Source: Chitinophagaceae bacterium (lineage in GTDB: Bacteria; Bacteroidota; Bacteroidia; Chitinophagales; Chitinophagaceae). From it: a DNA stretch of 9,430 bases. The translations under genes were made by a program, and so were the position numbers. Of this stretch, positions 1-6,828 are shown piece by piece. Under the pieces are notes generated by a model. That model searched no databases. It was not told the origin of the DNA and was given only the letters and a program-made list of their open reading frames with translations. Each line of letters starts with the position of its first letter. Within the stretch, counting starts at the first letter, position 1. The DNA is taken from the NCBI GenBank assembly GCA_025963615.1, contig JAOQAL010000610.1, positions 1 to 9,430 of the forward strand, given 5' to 3'.

Positions 1-32
1 GGGCCTGCCTGCCGGTAAATAAAATTTTTGGG

Positions 33-47
33 TGTACTTTTTGTACA
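33..47. promoter_or_regulatory. Inverted repeat in the leader of the oxidoreductase gene, possible operator
   Basis: TGTAC at 33-37 and GTACA at 43-47 form a perfect 5-bp inverted repeat around a TTTTT spacer. It lies just after AATTTTTG (23-30), which matches the Bacteroidota -7 consensus TAnnTTTG at all but one fixed position. If that box is used, transcription would start within the repeat, a common place for a repressor site. Both elements are short and A/T-rich, so chance is a real alternative, and no regulator gene adjoins them in the window. Confidence 0.2.
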
Positions 48-143
48 AGAAAAAAGGATTCCACTCTTATTAGTAGTTTCATCGGTGGTAATAATAAAAA
101 GGTAGATTCAACATCTAATAGTAACTCAAAAAACTTTTTCAAT

Positions 144-1238
144 ATGAAAACCCGCCGCGTATTTATTAAAAACACGCTGGGCAGTATCGCTGCATTAACC
201 TTTGCTGATGCAGGTTTTGCATCCTGTCTCGTGCCACGGAGAAAGGAAAAATTAGGGGTTGCCCTTGTCGGATTAGGGTACTATAGTACCGGTTTGCTGG
301 CACCTGCCCTTCAGCTTACTGAACATTGTTACCTGGCAGGCATTGTTACCGGTTCACCGGATAAAGCAAAAAACTGGCAGCAGCAATATAATATCCCTGA
401 AAAAAATTATTATGACTATGCACGCTTTGATGAAATAGCGAACAACCCTGACATTGATGTGGTATATATTGTATTGCCTCCATCGATGCATGAAGAATAT
501 GTTATCAAGGCAGCAAATGCCGGGAAGCATGTGTGGTGCGAAAAACCAATGGCTCTTAATGCGGCTGAATGCCGGGCCATGATTGAGGCATGCCATAAGA
601 ATAAAGTAAAATTAAGTATCGGTTACCGTTTGCATCACGAACCCAATACCCAAAAGATAACACAAATGGCTAAAACGAAACCATATGGCACTATCAAGAA
701 GATAACCGCGGTCGCTGGTTATTTCGACGACCGTACCAATCACTGGAAACAAAAAAAGGCGATGGGCGGCGGTTGTATGTATGACATGGGTGTTTATTCT
801 TTAAATGCAGCACGATATGTTACTGGTGAAGAACCTGTAGCGGTGACAGCACGCGCAAGTACTACCCGCCCTGCTATTTATACAGAGGTGGAAGAAACCA
901 TAAATTTTACACTGGAATTTCCCGGCGGTGCTATGGCCGGTTGTGAAAGCAGTTTTGGTAAAAATATGAATGCATTGAAAGTGGACTGCAGTAAAGGATG
1001 GTATACCCTGGAACCTTTTTCAGAATACAGTGGCCAAAATGGTGTTACCAGTGATGGAGAAAAACTCAATGTTGTAATTCCCAACCAGCAGGCAAGACAG
1101 ATGGATGACGATGCTCTTGCCATACTACAGAATAAAGATGTGCTGGTACCCGGAGAAGAAGGTTTGAACGATATTTTGGTGGTCGAAGCTATTTATGAAT
1201 CAGTGAAAACAAAAGCCAGGACGTTGATTAAAAAATAA
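144..1238 (+). CDS. Tat-exported Gfo/Idh/MocA family oxidoreductase, glucose-fructose-oxidoreductase-like
   Basis: This 364-residue protein is a predicted NAD(P)-dependent oxidoreductase acting on a sugar or sugar derivative. Residues 3-9 (TRRVFIK) match the twin-arginine export motif and are followed by a hydrophobic stretch to about residue 27, so it is probably exported folded with its cofactor. The Rossmann fold begins at about residue 37 with GLGYYS (43-48). The family EKP motif is at 133-135 and should place the catalytic Lys134. The YRLHHEP segment (161-167) and the GGGCMYDMGVYSLN segment (208-221) resemble Zymomonas glucose-fructose oxidoreductase. Asp214 and Tyr218 keep the four-residue spacing of its catalytic Asp265 and Tyr269. 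The C-terminal half fits the alpha/beta substrate domain, and total length is normal for the family. Cys28 follows F-A-S, a poor lipobox, so a lipoprotein is possible but not favoured. ATG 144 is chosen because it puts the Tat motif at the N-terminus, although the frame is open upstream to the window edge. Substrate cannot be read from sequence. Confidence 0.93.
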   Translation: MKTRRVFIKNTLGSIAALTFADAGFASCLVPRRKEKLGVALVGLGYYSTGLLAPALQLTEHCYLAGIVTGSPDKAKNWQQQYNIPEKNYYDYARFDEIANNPDIDVVYIVLPPSMHEEYVIKAANAGKHVWCEKPMALNAAECRAMIEACHKNKVKLSIGYRLHHEPNTQKITQMAKTKPYGTIKKITAVAGYFDDRTNHWKQKKAMGGGCMYDMGVYSLNAARYVTGEEPVAVTARASTTRPAIYTEVEETINFTLEFPGGAMAGCESSFGKNMNALKVDCSKGWYTLEPFSEYSGQNGVTSDGEKLNVVIPNQQARQMDDDALAILQNKDVLVPGEEGLNDILVVEAIYESVKTKARTLIKK

Positions 1239-1407
1239 AAATTACGCTACCTAACTTTGAATTTCAGCAGAAAATACCGGGTACGAATTAAGGCTAAAAC
1301 GGAGGATGAATTAATTTTCGAATCGGACAGAAATTCGATGAGCAAGGTGAAACCCTGATCCAATGAGGCTTTCCCGACTAAAATTCTGAATAGGGGACCG
1401 TAAATAA

Positions 1408-1415
1408 TTATTTTG
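1408..1415 (+). promoter_or_regulatory. Candidate -7 element for the histidine kinase gene
   Basis: TTATTTTG matches the Bacteroidota primary sigma factor -7 consensus TAnnTTTG at all but one fixed position and lies 14 bases before the ATG at 1430. That would give a very short leader. No clear TTG -33 element is visible at the usual distance upstream, so this is a weak call. Confidence 0.2.
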
Positions 1416-1429
1416 TAAATTCATCCGGT

Positions 1430-2458
1430 ATGAGCGATTTGAAAAACCCCGGATTTGAGATGTTTGACTTTTTTGAAAGGACACCCGTACTGGTTTGTAT
1501 TGCAGGGAAAGATGGTTTTTTCAAAAAAATAAATTTAGCCGTAATTGAAAAATTCGGATACTCGGAAGAAGAACTATTGTCCCGACCCATTTTTTCATTT
1601 ATACACCCCGATGATAAAGAACTGACGGTCCGGGAGAGAGAGAAATTACTTAGGGGAAAGGCATTGGTTAATTTCCAAAACCGGTATGTTGCGAAGAACG
1701 GGAATATCATGTGGCTTGAATGGACTTCTATTTATTTTTCAGATAAGGAGGTCGTGTTTGCTATTGCCAATGATATAACTGAAAAAAAGAAAATAGAAAA
1801 TGAAATTGAGAGAAAATATATAAAATTTAAAAGTTTAGCTTCCCATTTTAAAAGCAGCATAGAAGAAGACCGAAAATATCTGGCATTGGAATTACATGAA
1901 GAACTGGCCCAGTTAGCCTCTGTAGTAAAAATGGATATTGATTTTGTCAAAGAAAATACGCCAGAAATGCCCGAAATTTCAAAGAGCAGGCTTGCGCATG
2001 CCATCGGCATTTCCGGCCTATTGATCAACACCATCCGGAGAATTTCATTTTCAATCAGTCCGCAGATGCTGGAAGAGCATGGTTTGAATGAAACACTCGA
2101 ATGGCATTGCAAAGAATTTTCCATGTTAAACGGCATCCCTTGCCTGTTTGAAACTAACTATGATGAAACCAATTTAACGTACGAAATCCAGTTGGATTTC
2201 TTCAGGATATGCCAGGAAGCGTTAAGTAATGTCATGTACCATGCGCAGGCCAGCGAGGTAAAAATAAGCATTGAAGATAGGGGTGACAGAATATTCCTGA
2301 CTATCCGCGACGACGGCCAGGGTTTCGATGTTGATAGGCAAAAGCAAACAGCAGGTTTGACCAATATGCGGGAACGGGCTGCTTCTATAAACGGCGAGTT
2401 AATTATCGAAAGTGAACCCGGAAAAGGAACCCGGGTTGGCGTTATCATAGCAAATTAA
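1430..2458 (+). CDS. Soluble PAS-domain sensor histidine kinase (HisKA_3 / LiaS-NarX type)
   Basis: A 342-residue two-component sensor kinase with no signal peptide or membrane segment, so it should sense something in the cytoplasm. A single PAS domain fills about residues 12-118, ending in the typical AIANDITEKK segment. A charged helical linker (about 118-150) leads to the HisKA_3 dimerisation helix with phospho-acceptor His156 in LELHEELAQ. The usual HDxxxQ phosphatase-type motif appears here as HEELAQ, with Glu157 in place of Asp and Gln161 kept. The HATPase_c domain follows: N-box RICQEALSNVMYHA with Asn267, DDGQGFD at 294-300, GLTNMRERA at 309-317, and GKGT at 331-334. All ATP-binding motifs look intact. 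The family normally signals to NarL/LuxR-type response regulators, but none is encoded in the window, so the kinase is an orphan here. ATG 1430 is the only ATG start, since an in-frame stop lies at 1391-1393. The ligand is unknown. Confidence 0.93.
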   Translation: MSDLKNPGFEMFDFFERTPVLVCIAGKDGFFKKINLAVIEKFGYSEEELLSRPIFSFIHPDDKELTVREREKLLRGKALVNFQNRYVAKNGNIMWLEWTSIYFSDKEVVFAIANDITEKKKIENEIERKYIKFKSLASHFKSSIEEDRKYLALELHEELAQLASVVKMDIDFVKENTPEMPEISKSRLAHAIGISGLLINTIRRISFSISPQMLEEHGLNETLEWHCKEFSMLNGIPCLFETNYDETNLTYEIQLDFFRICQEALSNVMYHAQASEVKISIEDRGDRIFLTIRDDGQGFDVDRQKQTAGLTNMRERAASINGELIIESEPGKGTRVGVIIAN

Positions 2459-2500
2459 TATGCCGGATAGTTGTATCGGTCCAATCTCGAAACGGGGACG

Positions 2501-3094
2501 TTAATTGACCTTTAACCAACCGGTAATGCTCATCCTGGGTTTTTGAGTTAGCAATACTTCATGTTCCAGTTCGCTGCTTTTAAAGAAAACCATTTTACCA
2601 TTAACAGGAGATATATTTTGCAGGTTATCACCATGATGAATACACAATTCTCCCCCGTCAGTTGACTGCCAGCCGGTATTTAAATACATAACCATCGAAT
2701 ATTTACGACTATCATTGTTCCGGAACTGATCAAGATGTTTCCTATAAAAACTCCCGGTTTCGTATACGGTGTAATGAAATTCATAGCCCGTAATGCCTGT
2801 GTAGCAGGTGCTGTTTAAATAGCTTACAAAACTATCCACCCGGTCAAAAAAATCATTTTCATATTCATTGTTGTGTTTACGGTCGAGCCAGTAAATGCTA
2901 TCACCCCGTATTGATTTATTTTGCCTGGCCAGGGTTTCGTTTCCTATACCGGCAGGCTGTAGTTTGTTTTCAGCATAAAGTGAGGCCAGATTTTCTTTCA
3001 AATGGGATGTCAGGGATTCACTTAAAAAATTTTCCGCGATGCCTACTTTATTTTCGATATAACTATCAATGAGGGTGTTAAAGATCTTTTGCAC
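2501..3094 (-). CDS. PHD/EGLN-type Fe(II)/2-oxoglutarate-dependent prolyl hydroxylase
   Basis: A 197-residue cytoplasmic protein predicted to hydroxylate a protein prolyl residue using O2, Fe(II) and 2-oxoglutarate. The iron triad is readable: His120 and Asp122 in RKHLDQF and His178 in ELEHEV. Arg187 lies nine residues after His178 and should bind the 2-oxoglutarate carboxylate. The layout matches human PHD2 (His313, Asp315, His374, Arg383). The substrate-side segment SIRGDSIYWL (61-70) matches the IRGDKITWI segment of PHD2. YLNTGW plus DGGEL (137-149) matches the YLNKDW region. These features favour the PHD branch (bacterial PPHD, COG3751) over generic collagen-type P4H. Pseudomonas PPHD modifies EF-Tu; the same target here is inference. 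The start is GTG at 3092-3094: no in-frame ATG was seen upstream, and the next internal Met is residue 134, inside the catalytic core. It converges with the kinase gene across 42 bp and is separated from the tricorn gene by 267 bp, so it is probably transcribed alone. Confidence 0.9.
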   Translation of the reverse strand: MQKIFNTLIDSYIENKVGIAENFLSESLTSHLKENLASLYAENKLQPAGIGNETLARQNKSIRGDSIYWLDRKHNNEYENDFFDRVDSFVSYLNSTCYTGITGYEFHYTVYETGSFYRKHLDQFRNNDSRKYSMVMYLNTGWQSTDGGELCIHHGDNLQNISPVNGKMVFFKSSELEHEVLLTQKPRMSITGWLKVN

Positions 3095-3298
3095 TAAATG
3101 GGATTGAGAAAGTATTTGGCTTATTGCCGGGAAACCGGTGAAAATAGTTATGTTTTACTCCAGAATGAAATGAATTTTTTATAGCGCAGCCAATAGCGAA
3201 GTCCTTTCCTCAAAAATAATCTGGGATTTGCAAACTTTCTGATCCTGGCAGATCTGTTTTACAGAGTAGTAATGTTGAATCCAACAAATCAAGTTACG

Positions 3299-3322
3299 GT
3301 GCGACCGTGCCTTCGGCCGCAC
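3299..3322. other. GC-rich imperfect hairpin downstream of the tricorn gene
   Basis: GTGCGACCG (3299-3307) pairs with CGGCCGCAC (3314-3322), giving nine stem positions with one A/C mismatch and a TGCCTT loop. The 24 bases are 75% G+C within a clearly A/T-richer gap. An alternative fold is possible, because ACGGT (3296-3300) and ACCGT (3304-3308) are a perfect inverted repeat. The element lies about 40 bases past the tricorn stop codon on the minus strand. It could help end that transcript, but no T-run follows on either strand, so a standard intrinsic terminator is doubtful. A dispersed intergenic palindrome is an equally good reading. Confidence 0.4.
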
Positions 3323-3361
3323 AGGTAGCAACGGAAGCTTAATAGTAATAGTGCCTTTGAT

Positions 3362-6300
3362 TTAGTTATGAACCTTAACAGGGTAGGGCGGTCGTACCGG
3401 CGGAACCTGTGGATTTTTTTCCAATTCTTTCAAAGCCACTTCGATTGCTTTTTGTAATTGCGGGTCATTGCCTTTTATGACATCGGCAGGTGTTTGCTCG
3501 ACCTCTATATCTGGAGCAACACCAGTGTTCTCAACAATAAAACCATCCTTCGTCCATATAGCGACGTTAGGTGCTGTTACCACACCCCCGTCTATAAATT
3601 CAGGAAAACCTAAGATACCTACCAAGCCACCCCAGGTGCGTTTGCCAACCAGCGTACCTACTTTAAATTTCCTGAACATCCATGGCAGCATATCGCCACC
3701 GGATCCCGCAGTCTCATCAATCAGCATCACCTTGGGACCTTGAATGGAAGCGCTGGGAGATTTTAAATCTTTACCGTAACGCATGTTCCAATAAGCCTGC
3801 TGTGGGTTTTGTAATAAGTTGATATAATAATCCGCCAATTGGCCACCACCATTGAACCGTTCATCAATAATGATGGCTTTCCGGTTAGCCTGCGGGAAAA
3901 AGTATCTTTTGAAATACTCATGGCCCTGGTCCGCCGTATTCGGGACATACACATAGGCCACCTGCCCATTGGTTGCTTCAGTTACTTTTTTCAAATTGCC
4001 TTCTACCCAATCCCGGTTGCGCAGGGCAAATTCATTTTCAACAGGAACCACTTTTACAATTCTGGCATTTTTATCATCCGGTGTTGCGCTGACACGGAGC
4101 TCAGTTATTTTACCTGCCGTATTTTCGAAATAACGATAGATGTCTTCGGCCGCGGTTAGTTTGCGGTCATTTACTGCCAGTATATAATCACCTGTCTTGA
4201 CGTTTACACCGGGTTCGGTTAAAGGAGATTTTAGATCCGGATTCCAGTTCAATCCTCCATAAATCTTTTTTATTTGGTACCTATTATTATTAATGGAATA
4301 ATCAGCGCCCAATAAACCGCCATTTACTTTTTTTGCAGTATACAGGCGATCGCCCGGGCTGGCAATCCGATGGTGACCCACTGACAATTCACTGCACATC
4401 CATTGTATTAATAGGTTGAGATCGCTTCGGCAGGACAATTGCGGCAGGAACACTTCATATTTCTGTTTTATAGCTAACCAGTTCGCGCCATGCATGCCAG
4501 GATCATAAAAATAATCCCGGTTTACCCGCCAGGCCTCTTCAAATATATTCTTCCATTCAGGAAGCGGGTCAATCATGACCTGTATAGCTGTAACAGCAAT
4601 AACTCCTTTACCAGGAGTTCCTTTAGTGCCTGCATCTGTTATGACATACGTATTACCGTTGGAGAAAAGCATTTTCTTTCCATCGGCAGAAATAGTATAA
4701 CCATCCATGGCTGTTATTTCTTCGTCTTTACGGGCTTTCAAATCATATTTATGCAACAGGCTGGCGGAATAATCAGGAGTATAAGCAATATAATAAAGCT
4801 CCCCTTCTTTTGAAGTTCCCAATTGTACATAATTGCCTTCGTGTATGGGCAGGTCCACAATCCTGTTTTCAATACCATCCCAATCGATATGAAGCGGTGG
4901 CTCTTGTTTTTTTTCAGGAATTATTGCTTTTATCTTTTTGTCTCCGGATTTGTTAATGGCTGCTGTATCAGCTTTTAGGGGTTCTTCATCCGTTTCTTTT
5001 GCAAAGGGGGAGATGGTTTCTTTCTGCAACGTAACCAGGTAAATGGAATTGGATGAACGCATATCCTGGTTGGATTGATCGAACCAGTTAATAACCGGGC
5101 CGTCATTGGTGGAAGCAAAGAAATAAAGATACTTTCCACTTTTATCAAACTTAGGTTCCGATGCATCGCTTAAACCATCGGTGAGTGCAAATGACTTTTT
5201 CTGATCGGTCGAATAGAGATAAATCCTTTTGAATTGAGTTTCGGTTATTTTCGTATACGCGATCCATTTTGAATCGAAAGACCAGTCACTGAATATATTT
5301 CTGAATGCGCCCGGTGCATAAAGTTCATCTGAATCAATTTTTGTAATGGCTCCCGAGGCTATGTCAAATACATACAGGTTTCTTCCATTGTCTGTAAAGC
5401 TTATTTTTTTACCATCGGTTGACCAAGCAGGAAATGCATAAAACCCGGATCCATTTAGTTTGAATATTTTAGGTTCGCCCTTACCATCTTGTGGTGCAAT
5501 GTAAAGTTGATATTCACCCGAAGCATCCGAGAAATACGCAATGGTTTTTCCATCCGGAGACCAGGCCGGAAATTTTTCATGCGCGCCCGTAGTTTGTGTG
5601 ATATTCCGGTAATCCCCTTTTTCAGCAGGAACGGTAATGATTTCACCCCGGCAATCAAATACAGCTCTTGCACCGGTAGGCGAAATACCGGCGGATCGTA
5701 TAAAATCTAGTCCGGGTACAAAACGGCTTCTTAATTCCGGTAAATCCGCGGCAATGAAAATCTTTAATTGTGAAGCGGCGGAGGAGCTGACAGAATAGGC
5801 ATGTAAATAACCAGCTTGTTCAAATACAATGCGACCATCTGTCGCAGCGGCATTCAATACCGGAAAATCGTTGAAGGAAGTCAGTTGATCAATTTTTTTT
5901 GTAGCCGTGTTGTAGGCAAATAAGTTGAATTCACCGTTGCGGTCACTTCGGAAATAAATAGTATTACCCAGCCACATAGGATTTACATCGTTACAGCCGC
6001 CTTCTGGTTGCGGAATTTTCACAACACTTTTATCAGTAAAAGAAAAAATAGATAGGGTAGATATCATACCACCCCGGTAATGTTTCCATTGTCTGAAGGC
6101 ATCACCTAAGGGTGTATACGCCATTTGTTTTCCATCTGGTGAATAGGTCGCCCAGAATGCATTAGGTATTTCTAACTGGGTAGCCATACCACCAGTAACG
6201 GGTACTGTGAATAGTTGCTGATAGCGGTTGGTAAAAACTGCCCGCTGGGAAGCAAAGAGCACGGCTTTACTATCGGGGGTAAAACCTCTTACAATATCGG

Positions 6301-6640
6301 CTGAAGGATGCCAGGTAAGGCGTTTGGGTATACCACCTTCAACCGGGATAATGTACACATCGGTATTACCGTCATACTGCGCACTGAAGGCAATGGTTTT
6401 TCCATCCGGAGAAAATACAGGATTTGATTCCACACCCCTGTCTACCGTTAACCGTTGAGGTTGGGAACCGTCTGCATGGGTAATCCATAAATCTTCTGCA
6501 TAAACGAATGCCAGGCGGTTGGCACTCACAGCAGGTTGGGTAAGCATCCTGGTACCCGTATCATCAGCTGCGAAAACTTCTGATGTAAGCGCGGACAGGA
6601 AGGACAAGGGTAAATAATAAATCAGGCTGGGGAGGTTCAT
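3362..6640 (-). CDS. Exported tricorn protease homologue (S41 serine peptidase with beta-propeller and PDZ domains)
   Basis: This 1092-residue protein has tricorn architecture and about the length of Thermoplasma tricorn. Residues 1-24 form a hydrophobic signal peptide ending EVFA-ADD, so it should act in the periplasm on peptides. Two beta-propellers follow (about 35-300 and 310-675), shown by repeated SPDGK-type blade motifs at 77-81, 167-171, 361-365 and 651-655. A charged low-complexity insert lies at about 545-582. Then come the helical C1 region (about 690-765), a PDZ domain (about 770-865) and the S41 catalytic domain (about 870-1060). The likely nucleophile is Ser980 in ETAGSGGD, the base His756 in ELSVGHH, and the glutamate Glu1037 in VENTGVAPD. 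Their spacing closely follows Ser965, His746 and Glu1023 of Thermoplasma tricorn. Gly755 and Gly981 replace Ser745 and Asp966. The signal peptide has no Lys or Arg before its hydrophobic core, which is unusual, but no in-frame ATG exists upstream before a stop. Gaps of 267 and 187 bp suggest a monocistronic gene. Confidence 0.95.
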   Translation of the reverse strand: MNLPSLIYYLPLSFLSALTSEVFAADDTGTRMLTQPAVSANRLAFVYAEDLWITHADGSQPQRLTVDRGVESNPVFSPDGKTIAFSAQYDGNTDVYIIPVEGGIPKRLTWHPSADIVRGFTPDSKAVLFASQRAVFTNRYQQLFTVPVTGGMATQLEIPNAFWATYSPDGKQMAYTPLGDAFRQWKHYRGGMISTLSIFSFTDKSVVKIPQPEGGCNDVNPMWLGNTIYFRSDRNGEFNLFAYNTATKKIDQLTSFNDFPVLNAAATDGRIVFEQAGYLHAYSVSSSAASQLKIFIAADLPELRSRFVPGLDFIRSAGISPTGARAVFDCRGEIITVPAEKGDYRNITQTTGAHEKFPAWSPDGKTIAYFSDASGEYQLYIAPQDGKGEPKIFKLNGSGFYAFPAWSTDGKKISFTDNGRNLYVFDIASGAITKIDSDELYAPGAFRNIFSDWSFDSKWIAYTKITETQFKRIYLYSTDQKKSFALTDGLSDASEPKFDKSGKYLYFFASTNDGPVINWFDQSNQDMRSSNSIYLVTLQKETISPFAKETDEEPLKADTAAINKSGDKKIKAIIPEKKQEPPLHIDWDGIENRIVDLPIHEGNYVQLGTSKEGELYYIAYTPDYSASLLHKYDLKARKDEEITAMDGYTISADGKKMLFSNGNTYVITDAGTKGTPGKGVIAVTAIQVMIDPLPEWKNIFEEAWRVNRDYFYDPGMHGANWLAIKQKYEVFLPQLSCRSDLNLLIQWMCSELSVGHHRIASPGDRLYTAKKVNGGLLGADYSINNNRYQIKKIYGGLNWNPDLKSPLTEPGVNVKTGDYILAVNDRKLTAAEDIYRYFENTAGKITELRVSATPDDKNARIVKVVPVENEFALRNRDWVEGNLKKVTEATNGQVAYVYVPNTADQGHEYFKRYFFPQANRKAIIIDERFNGGGQLADYYINLLQNPQQAYWNMRYGKDLKSPSASIQGPKVMLIDETAGSGGDMLPWMFRKFKVGTLVGKRTWGGLVGILGFPEFIDGGVVTAPNVAIWTKDGFIVENTGVAPDIEVEQTPADVIKGNDPQLQKAIEVALKELEKNPQVPPVRPPYPVKVHN

Positions 6641-6675
6641 ATTTTTTGAATAAATGTGAAGGGGAATTTGGAAGA

Positions 6676-6683
6676 CAAATATT
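6676..6683 (-). promoter_or_regulatory. Candidate -7 element for the tricorn gene
   Basis: On the minus strand this reads AATATTTG, matching TAnnTTTG at all but one fixed position. It lies 35 bases upstream of the ATG ending at 6640, which would give a leader of about 30 bases that is A/T-rich and lacks a Shine-Dalgarno sequence. A clear -33 TTG is not seen. Similar near-matches occur by chance in DNA this A/T-rich. Confidence 0.25.
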
Positions 6684-6703
6684 ATTCATAATAAATGAGA
6701 ATG

Positions 6704-6713
6704 CGAAATTTCG
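6704..6713. promoter_or_regulatory. Perfect 10-bp palindrome upstream of the tricorn gene
   Basis: CGAAATTTCG is a perfect palindrome 64-73 bases upstream of the tricorn start. It falls where the -33 region would be if the -7 candidate at 6676-6683 is real, so it could be a binding site for a dimeric regulator. This is based on position and symmetry only; the motif is short and I do not recognise it as a known operator. Confidence 0.2.
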
Positions 6714-6790
6714 TTTCAGGGTTTTAAAAGCGATTCCAAAATGTTTGAAAGTTTTGTGATTTTTCAGATCATTTTTAAAAACAGGCAGGG

Positions 6791-6828
6791 TTTCAAAAAT
6801 ACTTTTTGTTCATTTTGAAATAATGAAC
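6791..6828 (-). other. Two overlapping, mutually exclusive inverted repeats at the 3' end of the helicase gene
   Basis: TTTCAAAA (6791-6798) and TTTTGAAA (6813-6820) are a perfect 8-bp inverted repeat with a 14-base spacer. GTTCATT (6808-6814) and AATGAAC (6822-6828) are a perfect 7-bp inverted repeat with a 7-base spacer, and the latter arm touches the helicase stop codon (6828-6830). The two stems share bases, so only one can form at a time. They may contribute to 3'-end formation of the helicase transcript. Both stems are A/T-rich and no clean T-run follows, so a standard terminator is not shown. Confidence 0.25.

Noticed and set aside
1318..1338. TCGAAT / ATTCGA inverted repeat between the oxidoreductase and kinase genes
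   Set aside because: The stem is six pairs, mostly A/T, around a 9-base loop, with no T-run and no promoter relation.
1732..2136. 134-codon minus-strand ORF inside the histidine kinase gene
   Set aside because: It is antisense to the PAS, HisKA_3 and start of the HATPase regions, with serine-rich shadow composition and no domain.
3127..3138. CCGG-GAAA-CCGG mini-hairpin with a GNRA-type loop
   Set aside because: The stem has only four Watson-Crick pairs and there is no supporting context; chance is likely.
3098..3184. 28-codon plus-strand ORF (ATG to TAG) in the gap upstream of the oxygenase gene
   Set aside because: It is short, with no ribosome binding site, no recognisable motif and no sign of selection that can be read from one sequence.
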